This document shows positions 8,017 through 15,422 of a DNA stretch of 64,000 bases, piece by piece. Below the pieces are notes generated by a model, which did no database searches, was not told where the DNA came from, and saw only the letters and a program-made list of their open reading frames with translations. Every line of letters begins with the position of its first letter. The first letter of the stretch is position 1. Both the position numbers and the translations under genes were made by a program. Location of the stretch: the NCBI GenBank assembly GCA_018267095.1, contig JAFDZC010000018.1, positions 124,001 through 188,000 on the forward strand. Direction: 5' to 3'. Source of the stretch: Bacteroidota bacterium. Lineage in GTDB: Bacteria; Bacteroidota; Bacteroidia; Flavobacteriales; Flavobacteriaceae.

Positions 8017-9492
8017 ATGTCTATTTGGAAGAAAAAATCAATCACCCAATTATTAAGTGAAGCCTCAGAATCTGAAAAAGGAATGAAGCGAACGCTCACC
8101 GCTTGGTCATTAGTTGCCTTGGGTATCGGAGCGATTATCGGCGCCGGTTTGTTTGTAAGAACTGCTACTGCCGCCGCACAAAACGCTGGGCCATCAGTAA
8201 CCATTGGCTTTATTGTAGCTGCGATTGGCTGTGCTTTGGCCGGTTTGTGCTATGCTGAGCTTTCGTCGTCCATTCCAATTTCGGGAAGCGCTTATACATA
8301 CACTTATGCCACGATGGGAGAATTGCTCGCATGGATTATCGGTTGGGATTTGATTTTAGAATATGCTGTAGGTGCTGCCACGGTAGGAATTGCCTGGAGC
8401 GAATATCTGAATAACCTGTTGGTCAATGTGCTGCATACGAGTCCTATACCTTATGAATGGTGCCATTCGCCATTGCAAGTTTCTGATGCCGGTGTCAGTG
8501 GAATCATCAATCTTCCGGCCTTGTTTATTGTGGCGGTTATCAGTTTGCTGTTGATTAAAGGAACTCAAGAATCGGCTTTTGTCAACGGATTAATCGTAGT
8601 GGTAAAAGTGAGTATTGTAGTGATGATTATTGTTTTTGGATGGAGTTTTGTTCATCCAGAAAATCATACTCCTTATATTCCTGAACCGTCTATTTTTACC
8701 GATGAACATGGGGTCGATCACCATTTCGGCGGAATTCTCGGTATTTTGGGCGCAGCCGGAACCGTTTTCTTTGCCTTTATTGGATTTGACGCAGTAAGTA
8801 CCGCGGCACAAGAAACTAAAAATCCAAAACGCGATATGCCGATTGGAATTTTGGGTTCATTGGCCATTTGTACGGTTTTGTACATTTTGTTTGCGCACGT
8901 ACTTACCGGATTAGAATCGGTTGAATTCTTCAGAACCAGCGGAAAAGAAGCTTCAGTTGCCAATGCGATTACATCGGCGATGGGCACAGGTTATCAATGG
9001 TTGGCCCAGTTTGTTACGGTTGCCATTTTGTTTGGATTTACGTCTGTGATTTTGGTGATGTTACTCGGACAATCACGTGTTTTTTATTCTATGGGTAAAG
9101 ACGGTTTGTTGCCACAAGCTTTTGGTGATTTGCATTCAAAATTCAAAACACCTTATAAAGCCAACTTAGTCATCATGGTCATTGTGGGCTTGTTTGCTGC
9201 TTTTATTCCCGGTGATATTGTGGGCGATATGACTAGTATCGGAACTTTATTTGCTTTTATTTTAGTGTGTATTTCAGTAATTGTTCTGCGCAAAACCAAT
9301 CCCGATATGCCGCGTGAATTCAAAACACCACTCGTGCCGATTGTTCCGATTCTCGGAGTGTTGGTATGTTTGGCTATGATATACGGACTGGGTTGGACCA
9401 ACTGGCTCAGACTTATAGGCTGGCTTATCATTGGTTTAGTAATTTACTTCGGATACAGTAAAAAGCATAGTAAGCTCAACAATCCCGAGTAA
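8017..9492 (+). CDS. APC-superfamily amino-acid permease (CAT/YfnA-like)
   Basis: 491 residues and about 12-13 hydrophobic helices. The N-terminal GIGAIIGAGLFVRT is the helix-1 signature of the amino acid-polyamine-organocation superfamily, and FFAFIGFDAVSTAAQETKNPKRDMPIGI is typical of the cationic amino-acid transporter branch. It would import amino acids across the inner membrane; the exact substrate is not shown. An upstream TTG (8011) is possible, but the ATG at 8017 is well placed behind the promoter. It is monocistronic, closed by a long terminator hairpin. The next genes degrade aromatic amino acids, so an uptake role for that pathway is possible but only inferred. Confidence 0.9.
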   Translation: MSIWKKKSITQLLSEASESEKGMKRTLTAWSLVALGIGAIIGAGLFVRTATAAAQNAGPSVTIGFIVAAIGCALAGLCYAELSSSIPISGSAYTYTYATMGELLAWIIGWDLILEYAVGAATVGIAWSEYLNNLLVNVLHTSPIPYEWCHSPLQVSDAGVSGIINLPALFIVAVISLLLIKGTQESAFVNGLIVVVKVSIVVMIIVFGWSFVHPENHTPYIPEPSIFTDEHGVDHHFGGILGILGAAGTVFFAFIGFDAVSTAAQETKNPKRDMPIGILGSLAICTVLYILFAHVLTGLESVEFFRTSGKEASVANAITSAMGTGYQWLAQFVTVAILFGFTSVILVMLLGQSRVFYSMGKDGLLPQAFGDLHSKFKTPYKANLVIMVIVGLFAAFIPGDIVGDMTSIGTLFAFILVCISVIVLRKTNPDMPREFKTPLVPIVPILGVLVCLAMIYGLGWTNWLRLIGWLIIGLVIYFGYSKKHSKLNNPE

Positions 9493-9513
9493 GACAAATC
9501 CAAGAAATAATAT

Positions 9514-9560
9514 AAATCCAAATTCTGTTCAATCCTCAGCAACAGAATTTGGATTTTTTT
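9514..9560 (+). terminator. Long-stem intrinsic terminator after the permease
   Basis: AAATCCAAATTCTGTT pairs perfectly with AACAGAATTTGGATTT (16 bp), followed by T residues. Confidence 0.88.
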
Positions 9561-9594
9561 ATGATTTTACTTGTTGGGAGGTATGATTTTTTCC

Positions 9595-9712
9595 GATATT
9601 TGTTATTATGAAAAACGGTTGGAGCGGTTTATTAGCGTATCTGCAATTTCTGATGAAACGGAATCCAGAGTGATTAATGACGTTTTTGAGTAAAAACATC
9701 AAAACGTTCATT
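9595..9712 (+). promoter_or_regulatory. Leader region of hmgA: weak promoter and inverted repeat
   Basis: GATATTTG (9595-9602) differs from TAnnTTTG only at the first base and has CTTG 21 bp upstream. Downstream, AATGACGTTTT (9676-9686) is an inverted repeat of AAAACGTTCATT (9701-9712) with a one-base bulge, ending 14 nt before the hmgA ATG. It could be a protein-binding dyad or an mRNA hairpin. Confidence 0.35.
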
Positions 9713-9726
9713 AAAAACTTATTATC

Positions 9727-10884
9727 ATGCCTATATATCACAAATTAGGAAGCATTCCGAATAAAAGACACATTCAATTCAGAAAACCCAACGGAGATTT
9801 ATACTACGAACAACTCTTCGGAACCATTGGTTTTGACGGAATGTCAACCAATTCTTATCACGAGCATCGACCAACCCAAGTAAAAGAAATTCGCGGTCAG
9901 TACAGCGTTGCTCCCAAAATTGCCAAAGCCAACAACATGCAGTCGTATCGTTTGCGTGGATTTCAGGTGAATCCTGAATCTGATTATTTGCAGTCGAGAA
10001 AAATTGTTCTGACCAATTCAGATTGTCATATTGCTTTGGCTGCTCCGCAGAAATCAACTACGGAATATTTCTACAAAAACACTGATTCAGACGAATTAAT
10101 ATTTATTCACAAAGGAACAGGAAAACTGAGAACCATGCTGGGGAATCTCGATTTTAAATACGGAGATTACTTGCTCATTCCACGTGGAATTATTTACAAA
10201 ATTGATTTTGACACCGACGACAATCGGTTGTTCATTGTTGAGTCACATCGACCAATTTATACCCCTAAACGTTATCGAAACTGGTTTGGGCAATTGTTAG
10301 AACATGCTCCGTTTTGCGAGCGCGATATCAGACGTCCGCATGAACTTGAAACCAATGACGAAAAAGGTGAGTTTTTGATTAAAGTCAAAAAGAAAGACGA
10401 AATTTTTGATATGGTCTATGCCACACATCCTTTTGATGTAGTTGGTTATGATGGATATAATTATCCATACGCTTTTTCAATTCACGATTTTGAGCCGATT
10501 ACTGGAAGAATTCACCAACCGCCTCCGGTGCATCAAACCTTTGAAACCGATGCTTTTGTTGTCTGTTCGTTTGTGCCGCGTTTGTACGATTATCATCCTG
10601 AGGCCATTCCGGCGCCATATAACCACAGCAACATCGATTCAGATGAGGTTCTGTATTATGTCGATGGTGACTTCATGAGCCGCAACGATATTGAAGCAGG
10701 TCATATTTCATTGCATCCGGCGGGCATTCCACATGGGCCGCATCCGGGCGCAACCGAAAGAAGCATTGGCAAGAAAGAAACCCTCGAATTGGCAGTTATG
10801 GTTGATACGTTTAAACCTTTAATGGTCACTGAAGAAGCCATGAAAATTGCTGACGATAAGTATTTTCAATCTTGGTTAGAGTAA
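9727..10884 (+). CDS. hmgA: Homogentisate 1,2-dioxygenase
   Basis: 385 residues. A cupin-fold, Fe(II)-dependent enzyme that opens homogentisate to maleylacetoacetate in tyrosine and phenylalanine breakdown. Recognised by DELIFIHKGTGKLRTMLGNLDFKYGDYLLIPRGIIYKIDF in the N-terminal cupin half and by the metal-site region HQPPPVHQTFE, VVCSFVPR and HPAGIPHGPHPGATE (about 275-345), which holds the iron-binding His/Glu residues. It is shorter than the human enzyme (445 aa) but of the length common in Bacteroidota. It lies 52 nt upstream of hppD, which makes its substrate. A separate promoter with an operator-like palindrome sits between the two. Confidence 0.94.
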   Translation: MPIYHKLGSIPNKRHIQFRKPNGDLYYEQLFGTIGFDGMSTNSYHEHRPTQVKEIRGQYSVAPKIAKANNMQSYRLRGFQVNPESDYLQSRKIVLTNSDCHIALAAPQKSTTEYFYKNTDSDELIFIHKGTGKLRTMLGNLDFKYGDYLLIPRGIIYKIDFDTDDNRLFIVESHRPIYTPKRYRNWFGQLLEHAPFCERDIRRPHELETNDEKGEFLIKVKKKDEIFDMVYATHPFDVVGYDGYNYPYAFSIHDFEPITGRIHQPPPVHQTFETDAFVVCSFVPRLYDYHPEAIPAPYNHSNIDSDEVLYYVDGDFMSRNDIEAGHISLHPAGIPHGPHPGATERSIGKKETLELAVMVDTFKPLMVTEEAMKIADDKYFQSWLE

Positions 10885-10901
10885 AAAATCAAAACACAAC
10901 T

Positions 10902-10932
10902 TTTGGACAGATTCTGTCCGTTAATACCTTTA
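10902..10932 (+). promoter_or_regulatory. hppD promoter with perfect palindromic operator in the spacer
   Basis: TTTG (10902-10905), 19-bp spacer, then TACCTTTA (10925-10932; seven of eight -7 positions). The spacer holds GGACAGATTCTGTCC (10905-10919), a perfect 15-bp palindrome with 7-bp arms around a central T. The hppD ATG follows the -7 element by 4 nt, so the message is probably leaderless. A repressor bound here would block RNA polymerase. Confidence 0.6.
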
Positions 10933-10936
10933 TATT

Positions 10937-12097
10937 ATGTCAAAAGAAGTAACATCCGTTGAATACGGACTCGAAAAAATATTTGAAGGAGCTCAAGATT
11001 TCCTTCCCCTTTTAGGTACCGATTACGTTGAATTTTATGTTGGGAATGCTAAGCAGTCAGCACATTTTTACAAAACTGCTTTTGGGTTTCAGTCGATGGC
11101 CTATCGCGGATTGGAAACCGGTTCTAAAGATTCGGTAAGTTATGTGCTCAAACAAGACAAAATCAAATTGGTTTTGACTACGCCACTCAGCAGCAAATCA
11201 CCCATCAATGAGCACATCGTAAAACACGGCGATGGAGTTAAAGTCGTAGCTCTTTGGGTTGAAGACGCCCGCTCTGCTTGGGAAGAAACCACCAAACGCG
11301 GAGCAAAATCATATATGGAGCCGACGGTAGAAAAAGATGAGCACGGCGAAGTTGTTCGTTCCGGAATTTACACCTACGGAGAAACCGTTCACATTTTTGT
11401 TGAGCGCAAAAACTACAAGGGTGTTTTCTTGCCCGGTTTTGTTGAATGGAAGTCTGATTACAATCCGGAGCCATTGGGTTTAAAATACATTGATCACATG
11501 GTAGGAAATGTAGGTTGGGGCGAAATGAATCAATGGGTGAAATGGTATGAAGACGTCATGGGATTTGAAAATTTCCTTTCGTTTGACGACAGCCAAATTC
11601 ACACAGAATATTCTGCTTTGATGAGTAAAGTAATGAGCAACGGAAATGGAAGAATTAAATTCCCGATCAACGAACCGGCCGAAGGTAAAAAGAAATCTCA
11701 AATTGAAGAATATTTAGATTTCTATGAAAGTCCAGGTGTTCAGCATATTGCAGTGGCTACCGATGATATTATTAAAACCGTAACCGGATTACGCGCTCGA
11801 GGAGTTGAATTTTTATCCGCGCCGCCTAAAGCTTATTACGAAGAAATCCCGAATCGTTTGGGAGAGCATATGAAGATGATGAAAGAAGATCTAACCGAAA
11901 TCGAAAAGCTTGCGATTATGGTGGATGCCGATGAAGAAGGCTATTTGCTTCAAATCTTTACCAAACCCGTTGAAGACCGACCAACTCTTTTCTTTGAAAT
12001 TATTCAACGAATGGGGGCTAGAGGATTTGGTGCAGGAAACTTTAAAGCGTTGTTTGAATCCATAGAACGCGAACAAGAAAAAAGAGGGACTTTATAA
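10937..12097 (+). CDS. hppD: 4-hydroxyphenylpyruvate dioxygenase
   Basis: 386 residues. Converts 4-hydroxyphenylpyruvate to homogentisate, the step before the hmgA product acts. Two vicinal-oxygen-chelate halves are seen, the first starting DYVEFYVGNAKQSAHFY (about 29) and the second YIDHMVGNV (about 184). The iron ligands are the His of YIDHMVGNV, the His of GVQHIAVATDDI and the Glu of LFFEIIQR (about 355). The C-terminal GARGFGAGNFKALFESIEREQEKRG is a classic HPPD signature that closes over the active site. Promoter and operator elements immediately upstream suggest control independent of hmgA. Confidence 0.97.
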   Translation: MSKEVTSVEYGLEKIFEGAQDFLPLLGTDYVEFYVGNAKQSAHFYKTAFGFQSMAYRGLETGSKDSVSYVLKQDKIKLVLTTPLSSKSPINEHIVKHGDGVKVVALWVEDARSAWEETTKRGAKSYMEPTVEKDEHGEVVRSGIYTYGETVHIFVERKNYKGVFLPGFVEWKSDYNPEPLGLKYIDHMVGNVGWGEMNQWVKWYEDVMGFENFLSFDDSQIHTEYSALMSKVMSNGNGRIKFPINEPAEGKKKSQIEEYLDFYESPGVQHIAVATDDIIKTVTGLRARGVEFLSAPPKAYYEEIPNRLGEHMKMMKEDLTEIEKLAIMVDADEEGYLLQIFTKPVEDRPTLFFEIIQRMGARGFGAGNFKALFESIEREQEKRGTL

Positions 12098-12184
12098 AAA
12101 TCAATTAATAATTTTAAATAATTCTCAAAATTAAAACATAAAACAATATGATTTATTAATTCAACGTGTTAAAGTTGAATTTTC

Positions 12185-12217
12185 TTTGATAATATTTCAA
12201 AAACCGGCATATATTTG
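12185..12217 (+). promoter_or_regulatory. Promoter of candidate small RNA downstream of hppD
   Basis: TTTG (12185-12188), 21-bp spacer, TATATTTG (12210-12217). No convincing protein start follows before the terminator at 12305. Confidence 0.6.
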
Positions 12218-12223
12218 TACCAA

Positions 12224-12338
12224 CAAAAACAGAAGGAGTGGTTTCCGGAAGTTTTTATATAAATTTTTTCATAATTTATAGTTTTTGGTTGGTTAATAGC
12301 ATAAAAACCCGGTCATCATTTTTGACTGGGTTTTTTTG
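12224..12338 (+). ncRNA. Candidate small RNA (about 115 nt) between hppD and the DUF3108 gene
   Basis: The 300-base gap after hppD holds a well-formed promoter, about 80 nt of AT-rich sequence and an 11-bp terminator hairpin, and then a second promoter for the next gene. The unit is thus a self-contained transcript. Its 5' part carries AGAAGGAG followed by a GTG, but the resulting 35-codon frame runs through the terminator and codes for nothing recognisable. It could be a trans-acting small RNA or an unusually long leader/attenuator. No Rfam class is recognised. Confidence 0.45.
12305..12338 (+). terminator. Intrinsic terminator of the candidate small RNA
   Basis: AAACCCGGTCA pairs with TGACTGGGTTT (11 bp with one G-T pair) around a 7-nt loop, followed by T7. 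Confidence 0.85.
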
Positions 12339-12353
12339 TTTTTAATACATTTG
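12321..12353 (+). promoter_or_regulatory. Promoter of the DUF3108-kynA operon
   Basis: TTTG (12321-12324, inside the preceding terminator), 21-bp spacer, TACATTTG (12346-12353), about 45 nt before the ATG. Confidence 0.55.
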
Positions 12354-12397
12354 GAACAGATATTGCGTTTTGGGGCGAAATCATTTGAAAAACAAGT

Positions 12398-13174
12398 ATG
12401 AAAAAAGCCATTGCATTTGTATTAATCATGACCACATTTGGTTTTAGTAGCCAAAAAGAAAGAGCCTTTGATGTAGGCGAATGGTACAAATTCAGAATTC
12501 ACTACGGATTTATCAATGCGGGTTATGCCACACTCGAGGTTAAAGAAGCCGTCCGACAAAACAAAAAAGTTTATCACGCGGTCGGAAAAGGATATACCAC
12601 AGGAATGTCTCGATTTTTTTTCAAAGTAGAAGATCTCTACGAAAGTTATTTTGACAAAGAAACGTGTAAACCATATCAATTTGTTCGAAAAATTGACGAA
12701 GGCGGATATCGAAAGGATCAAGAAGGATTTTTTAACCAAGACGACAACAAAGTTTTGGTCAAAGACTACAAAAACAAATCAGAGAAAACCTATACGGTAA
12801 CCGAAAATGTTCAAGATATTGTTTCTACATTTTATTACTTGAGAAATTATCCGGCCATTGATCGAATGAAACCCGGAGAATCGGTAGCAGTTGACATGTT
12901 TTTTGACGGAGAAATTACCAAGTTCAAGCTGAAGTTTTTAGGAAACGAAGACATTGATACTAAATTTGGCGTTGTTCCGTGTATGATTTTTAGACCACTG
13001 GTTCAATCAGGGCGTGTTTTTAAAGAAGAAGAAAGTTTGACCGTTTGGATATCAGACGATGATAATAAAATCCCGCTGCGCATTAAAGCCAGTTTAGCCG
13101 TTGGCTCGTTAAAGGCCGACTTAGATGCCTTTAAAGGCTTAAAATATTCATTTAAAGTTAAAGTGAAACCTTAA
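12398..13174 (+). CDS. DUF3108 domain protein, exported
   Basis: 258 residues with an N-terminal signal peptide (KKAIAFVLIMTTFGFSSQ). The rest matches the DUF3108 layout: GEWYKFRIHYGFINAGYATLEV at the start of the mature protein, then DLYESYFDKETCKPYQF and a long beta-rich body up to KYSFKVKVKP. DUF3108 proteins are periplasmic or envelope proteins of unknown function, in some cases related to outer-membrane lipoprotein carriers by fold. No catalytic residues are evident. Its stop overlaps the start of the tryptophan dioxygenase gene by one base (TAATG), so translation is coupled, although a functional link with tryptophan breakdown is not obvious. Confidence 0.8.
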   Translation: MKKAIAFVLIMTTFGFSSQKERAFDVGEWYKFRIHYGFINAGYATLEVKEAVRQNKKVYHAVGKGYTTGMSRFFFKVEDLYESYFDKETCKPYQFVRKIDEGGYRKDQEGFFNQDDNKVLVKDYKNKSEKTYTVTENVQDIVSTFYYLRNYPAIDRMKPGESVAVDMFFDGEITKFKLKFLGNEDIDTKFGVVPCMIFRPLVQSGRVFKEEESLTVWISDDDNKIPLRIKASLAVGSLKADLDAFKGLKYSFKVKVKP

Positions 13175-14100
13175 TGGAAATAACACATCCAACTCAAGAA
13201 ATTTTAGATCGTTTGGACGAAAAGTTTCAAGCCATCAACCAAAAAACCGATACACATTTAGAAGGTCTTCTTTGGGCCAAACCCATTACTTATTGGGATT
13301 ATATTCAAACTGATGCCTTACTCAATTTGCAAACACAAAGAACCACTTTACCCGATGAAATGGTTTTTGTAATGTATCATCAAGTCAACGAGCTTTTATT
13401 TAAAATGGTTTTGTGGGAAATCGAGCAGGTCACCCAATGTGAACAACCACAAACCGCTTTTTTTACCGAAAAACTCCGTCGTATAAGCCGATATTTTGAC
13501 ATGCTTACCACATCGTTTGACATTATGGGCGACGGAATGGAAGTAGAGCAGTATATGAAGTTCCGCAATACGCTTACGCCCGCTAGTGGATTTCAAAGTG
13601 CGCAATACAGATTGATTGAATTTGCTTCTACCGATTTGATTAATTTGATTGACTATAGATTCAGAGCCACCATTGACCGCAATACTCCGTATTCACATGC
13701 TTTTGAACACTTATATTGGCAAGCAGCCGGCAAGGACCACCAAACCGGTGAAAAATCATATCTAATTCTAGAATTTGAGCGTAAATACGGAGATCTTTTC
13801 CTCAGAGAAATGGAAAAGTACAATACCATTAATCTTTGGCGTAAATTCAAGCAATTACCGGAATCTGATCAAAAAAATCCGGAGCTTGTTCAAGCCATGC
13901 GTCACTATGACCGAACCGTTAACATTAATTGGGTGATGGGACACTTTAATGCGGCTAAAAAATATATTGAAAGCGGTCAAGGAAATGGTGAAGCCACCGG
14001 CGGGAGTGACTGGAAAAAATATATGTTGCCAAAATATCAACGACGCATTTTCTTCCCGGAATTATGGTCTGAAGATGAACTCAAAAATTGGGGCGAATAA
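13174..14100 (+). CDS. kynA: Tryptophan 2,3-dioxygenase
   Basis: 308 residues. A haem enzyme that opens tryptophan to N-formylkynurenine, the first step of the kynurenine pathway. Family landmarks are THLEGLLWAKPITYWDYIQTDALLNLQ near the N-terminus, VMYHQVNELLFKMVLWEI with the distal active-site His, and ASGFQSAQYRLIE, which forms the substrate-binding part. The proximal haem His is expected in NWVMGHFNAAKKYI. GGSDWKKYMLPKYQRRIFFPELW is the conserved C-terminal signature. It is coupled to the DUF3108 gene by a one-base overlap, and the M23 peptidase gene follows 19 nt later, so three unrelated functions share one transcript. Confidence 0.96.
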   Translation: MEITHPTQEILDRLDEKFQAINQKTDTHLEGLLWAKPITYWDYIQTDALLNLQTQRTTLPDEMVFVMYHQVNELLFKMVLWEIEQVTQCEQPQTAFFTEKLRRISRYFDMLTTSFDIMGDGMEVEQYMKFRNTLTPASGFQSAQYRLIEFASTDLINLIDYRFRATIDRNTPYSHAFEHLYWQAAGKDHQTGEKSYLILEFERKYGDLFLREMEKYNTINLWRKFKQLPESDQKNPELVQAMRHYDRTVNINWVMGHFNAAKKYIESGQGNGEATGGSDWKKYMLPKYQRRIFFPELWSEDELKNWGE

Positions 14101-14119
14101 CATTTAGCGAAATCCTATT

Positions 14120-15349
14120 TTGAAGAAAATCCTCCTGAGCTTTTTTGTATTTGTGATTCTTGTTTCATGTAAACAGGAAGAAGAACTCGTGCCCGAATCG
14201 ATGAGTAAACCCATTCCGGTGGTGGAGCAATTTGGATTTAAATACAACGATTTTACTGTTAGCAATGATACGGTCAGGAGCGGAGATACCTTTGGCAGTA
14301 TTCTGGGCAATCAAAACTTAGGCGACAAAAGAGTTTACGATATTACCGAAAAAGTAAAAGATAGTTTTGATGTGCGGATTATGCGCATCGGAAAACCGTA
14401 TACGATTTTTAGAACCAAAGATCGTTTTCAGAAAATTCAAGCGTTTGTTTATCAGCCGGACCGCGGAACTTATTATGTGATTGATTTTAGAGATTCGATT
14501 CACGTTTTCAAAAAAACACGACCTATTACCATCAAGACCAGAACAATTGCCGGCGCGCTGGATGGTTCTTTTTCAGAAGCGCTTCAAAAACAAAAAGTAG
14601 ATGTTTCACTCGCCGGGAAAATCACCAAAATTTATGCTTGGTCGATTGACTTTTTCAAACTCAAAAAAGGCGATAAATTCGGAGTAACTTTTACCGAAAG
14701 ATACATTGACGACACGATTTATGACGGTGTAGATAGCTTAAAAGCAGCGTTTTTTGAGTACAAAGGCAAAAAAATTTATGCTTTTCCGTTTGAGCAAAAA
14801 ATAGGCTCAGGCAAACAAGAATATTTTGACGAAAACGGGAAAACACTCAAGAATTTTTTCTTAAAAGCACCGCTTAAATTTGTCAACATTACCTCAAGAT
14901 TTGCCAAAAGTCGCTTTCATCCGGTGCAATTAATTTGGAAAGCCCACAAGGGAACCGATTATGCCGCACCTACCGGGACTCCTATCATGACAACCGCCTC
15001 GGGCATAGTTGAACAAACCGGATATACCGCCGGAAACGGGAATTTTGTCAAAGTCAAACACGACAGGACGTACTCGACGCAATATTTGCACATGTCTAAA
15101 ATTCTAGCGCGTCGTGGCCAACGAGTCAACCAAGGCGATGTGATTGGTCGCGTGGGAAGCACCGGTTTAGCTACGGGTCCGCACGTTTGTTATCGCTTTT
15201 GGAAAAACGGAGTGCAGGTTGATCCGCTCAGACTCAATTTGCCCAGCTCAGAATCGATGGATAAGCGCAACTTGCCAAGGTATATGCAATACATACAGCC
15301 CTTAAAGAAAACTTTAGATAGTGTTGCTGATTCTCGAAATAGAAAGTAA
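14120..15349 (+). CDS. M23-family metallopeptidase lipoprotein (peptidoglycan endopeptidase-like)
   Basis: 409 residues starting at a TTG codon. This is the only start that keeps the lipoprotein signal peptide (FFVFVILVSC, cysteine at residue 17); the next ATG lies after it. Residues about 25-255 are a beta-rich regulatory region (with RSGDTFGSILGNQNL resembling a LysM/OapA-like segment), and about 265-385 are the LytM/M23 domain. The zinc site shows HKGTD (HxxxD) and a catalytic LHMS, but the usual HxH is HVC (TGPHVCYRF), so the third zinc ligand is Cys instead of His. Such proteins cleave peptide cross-links in murein or act as amidase activators. Its role here is inferred. Confidence 0.87.
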   Translation: MKKILLSFFVFVILVSCKQEEELVPESMSKPIPVVEQFGFKYNDFTVSNDTVRSGDTFGSILGNQNLGDKRVYDITEKVKDSFDVRIMRIGKPYTIFRTKDRFQKIQAFVYQPDRGTYYVIDFRDSIHVFKKTRPITIKTRTIAGALDGSFSEALQKQKVDVSLAGKITKIYAWSIDFFKLKKGDKFGVTFTERYIDDTIYDGVDSLKAAFFEYKGKKIYAFPFEQKIGSGKQEYFDENGKTLKNFFLKAPLKFVNITSRFAKSRFHPVQLIWKAHKGTDYAAPTGTPIMTTASGIVEQTGYTAGNGNFVKVKHDRTYSTQYLHMSKILARRGQRVNQGDVIGRVGSTGLATGPHVCYRFWKNGVQVDPLRLNLPSSESMDKRNLPRYMQYIQPLKKTLDSVADSRNRK

Positions 15350-15389
15350 ATCAAATTCAAACTTAACCCTGAATTAACATCATAAATTG

Positions 15390-15397
15390 TACATTTG
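15390..15397 (+). promoter_or_regulatory. Promoter -7 element of pgi
   Basis: TACATTTG fits TAnnTTTG and lies 25 nt before the pgi ATG. No TTTG is found at the right distance upstream. Confidence 0.45.
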
Positions 15398-15422
15398 TCG
15401 GCTTAAAACCAACACTTGTTTT

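Noticed and set aside
9608-9673. 21-codon frame upstream of hmgA
   Set aside because: Too short, no ribosome or promoter signal specific to it, and no recognisable leader-peptide pattern.
12238-12343. 35-codon GTG-started frame behind AGAAGGAG
   Set aside because: It reads through the terminator stem and is merely AT-rich; Shine-Dalgarno use is weak in this organism.
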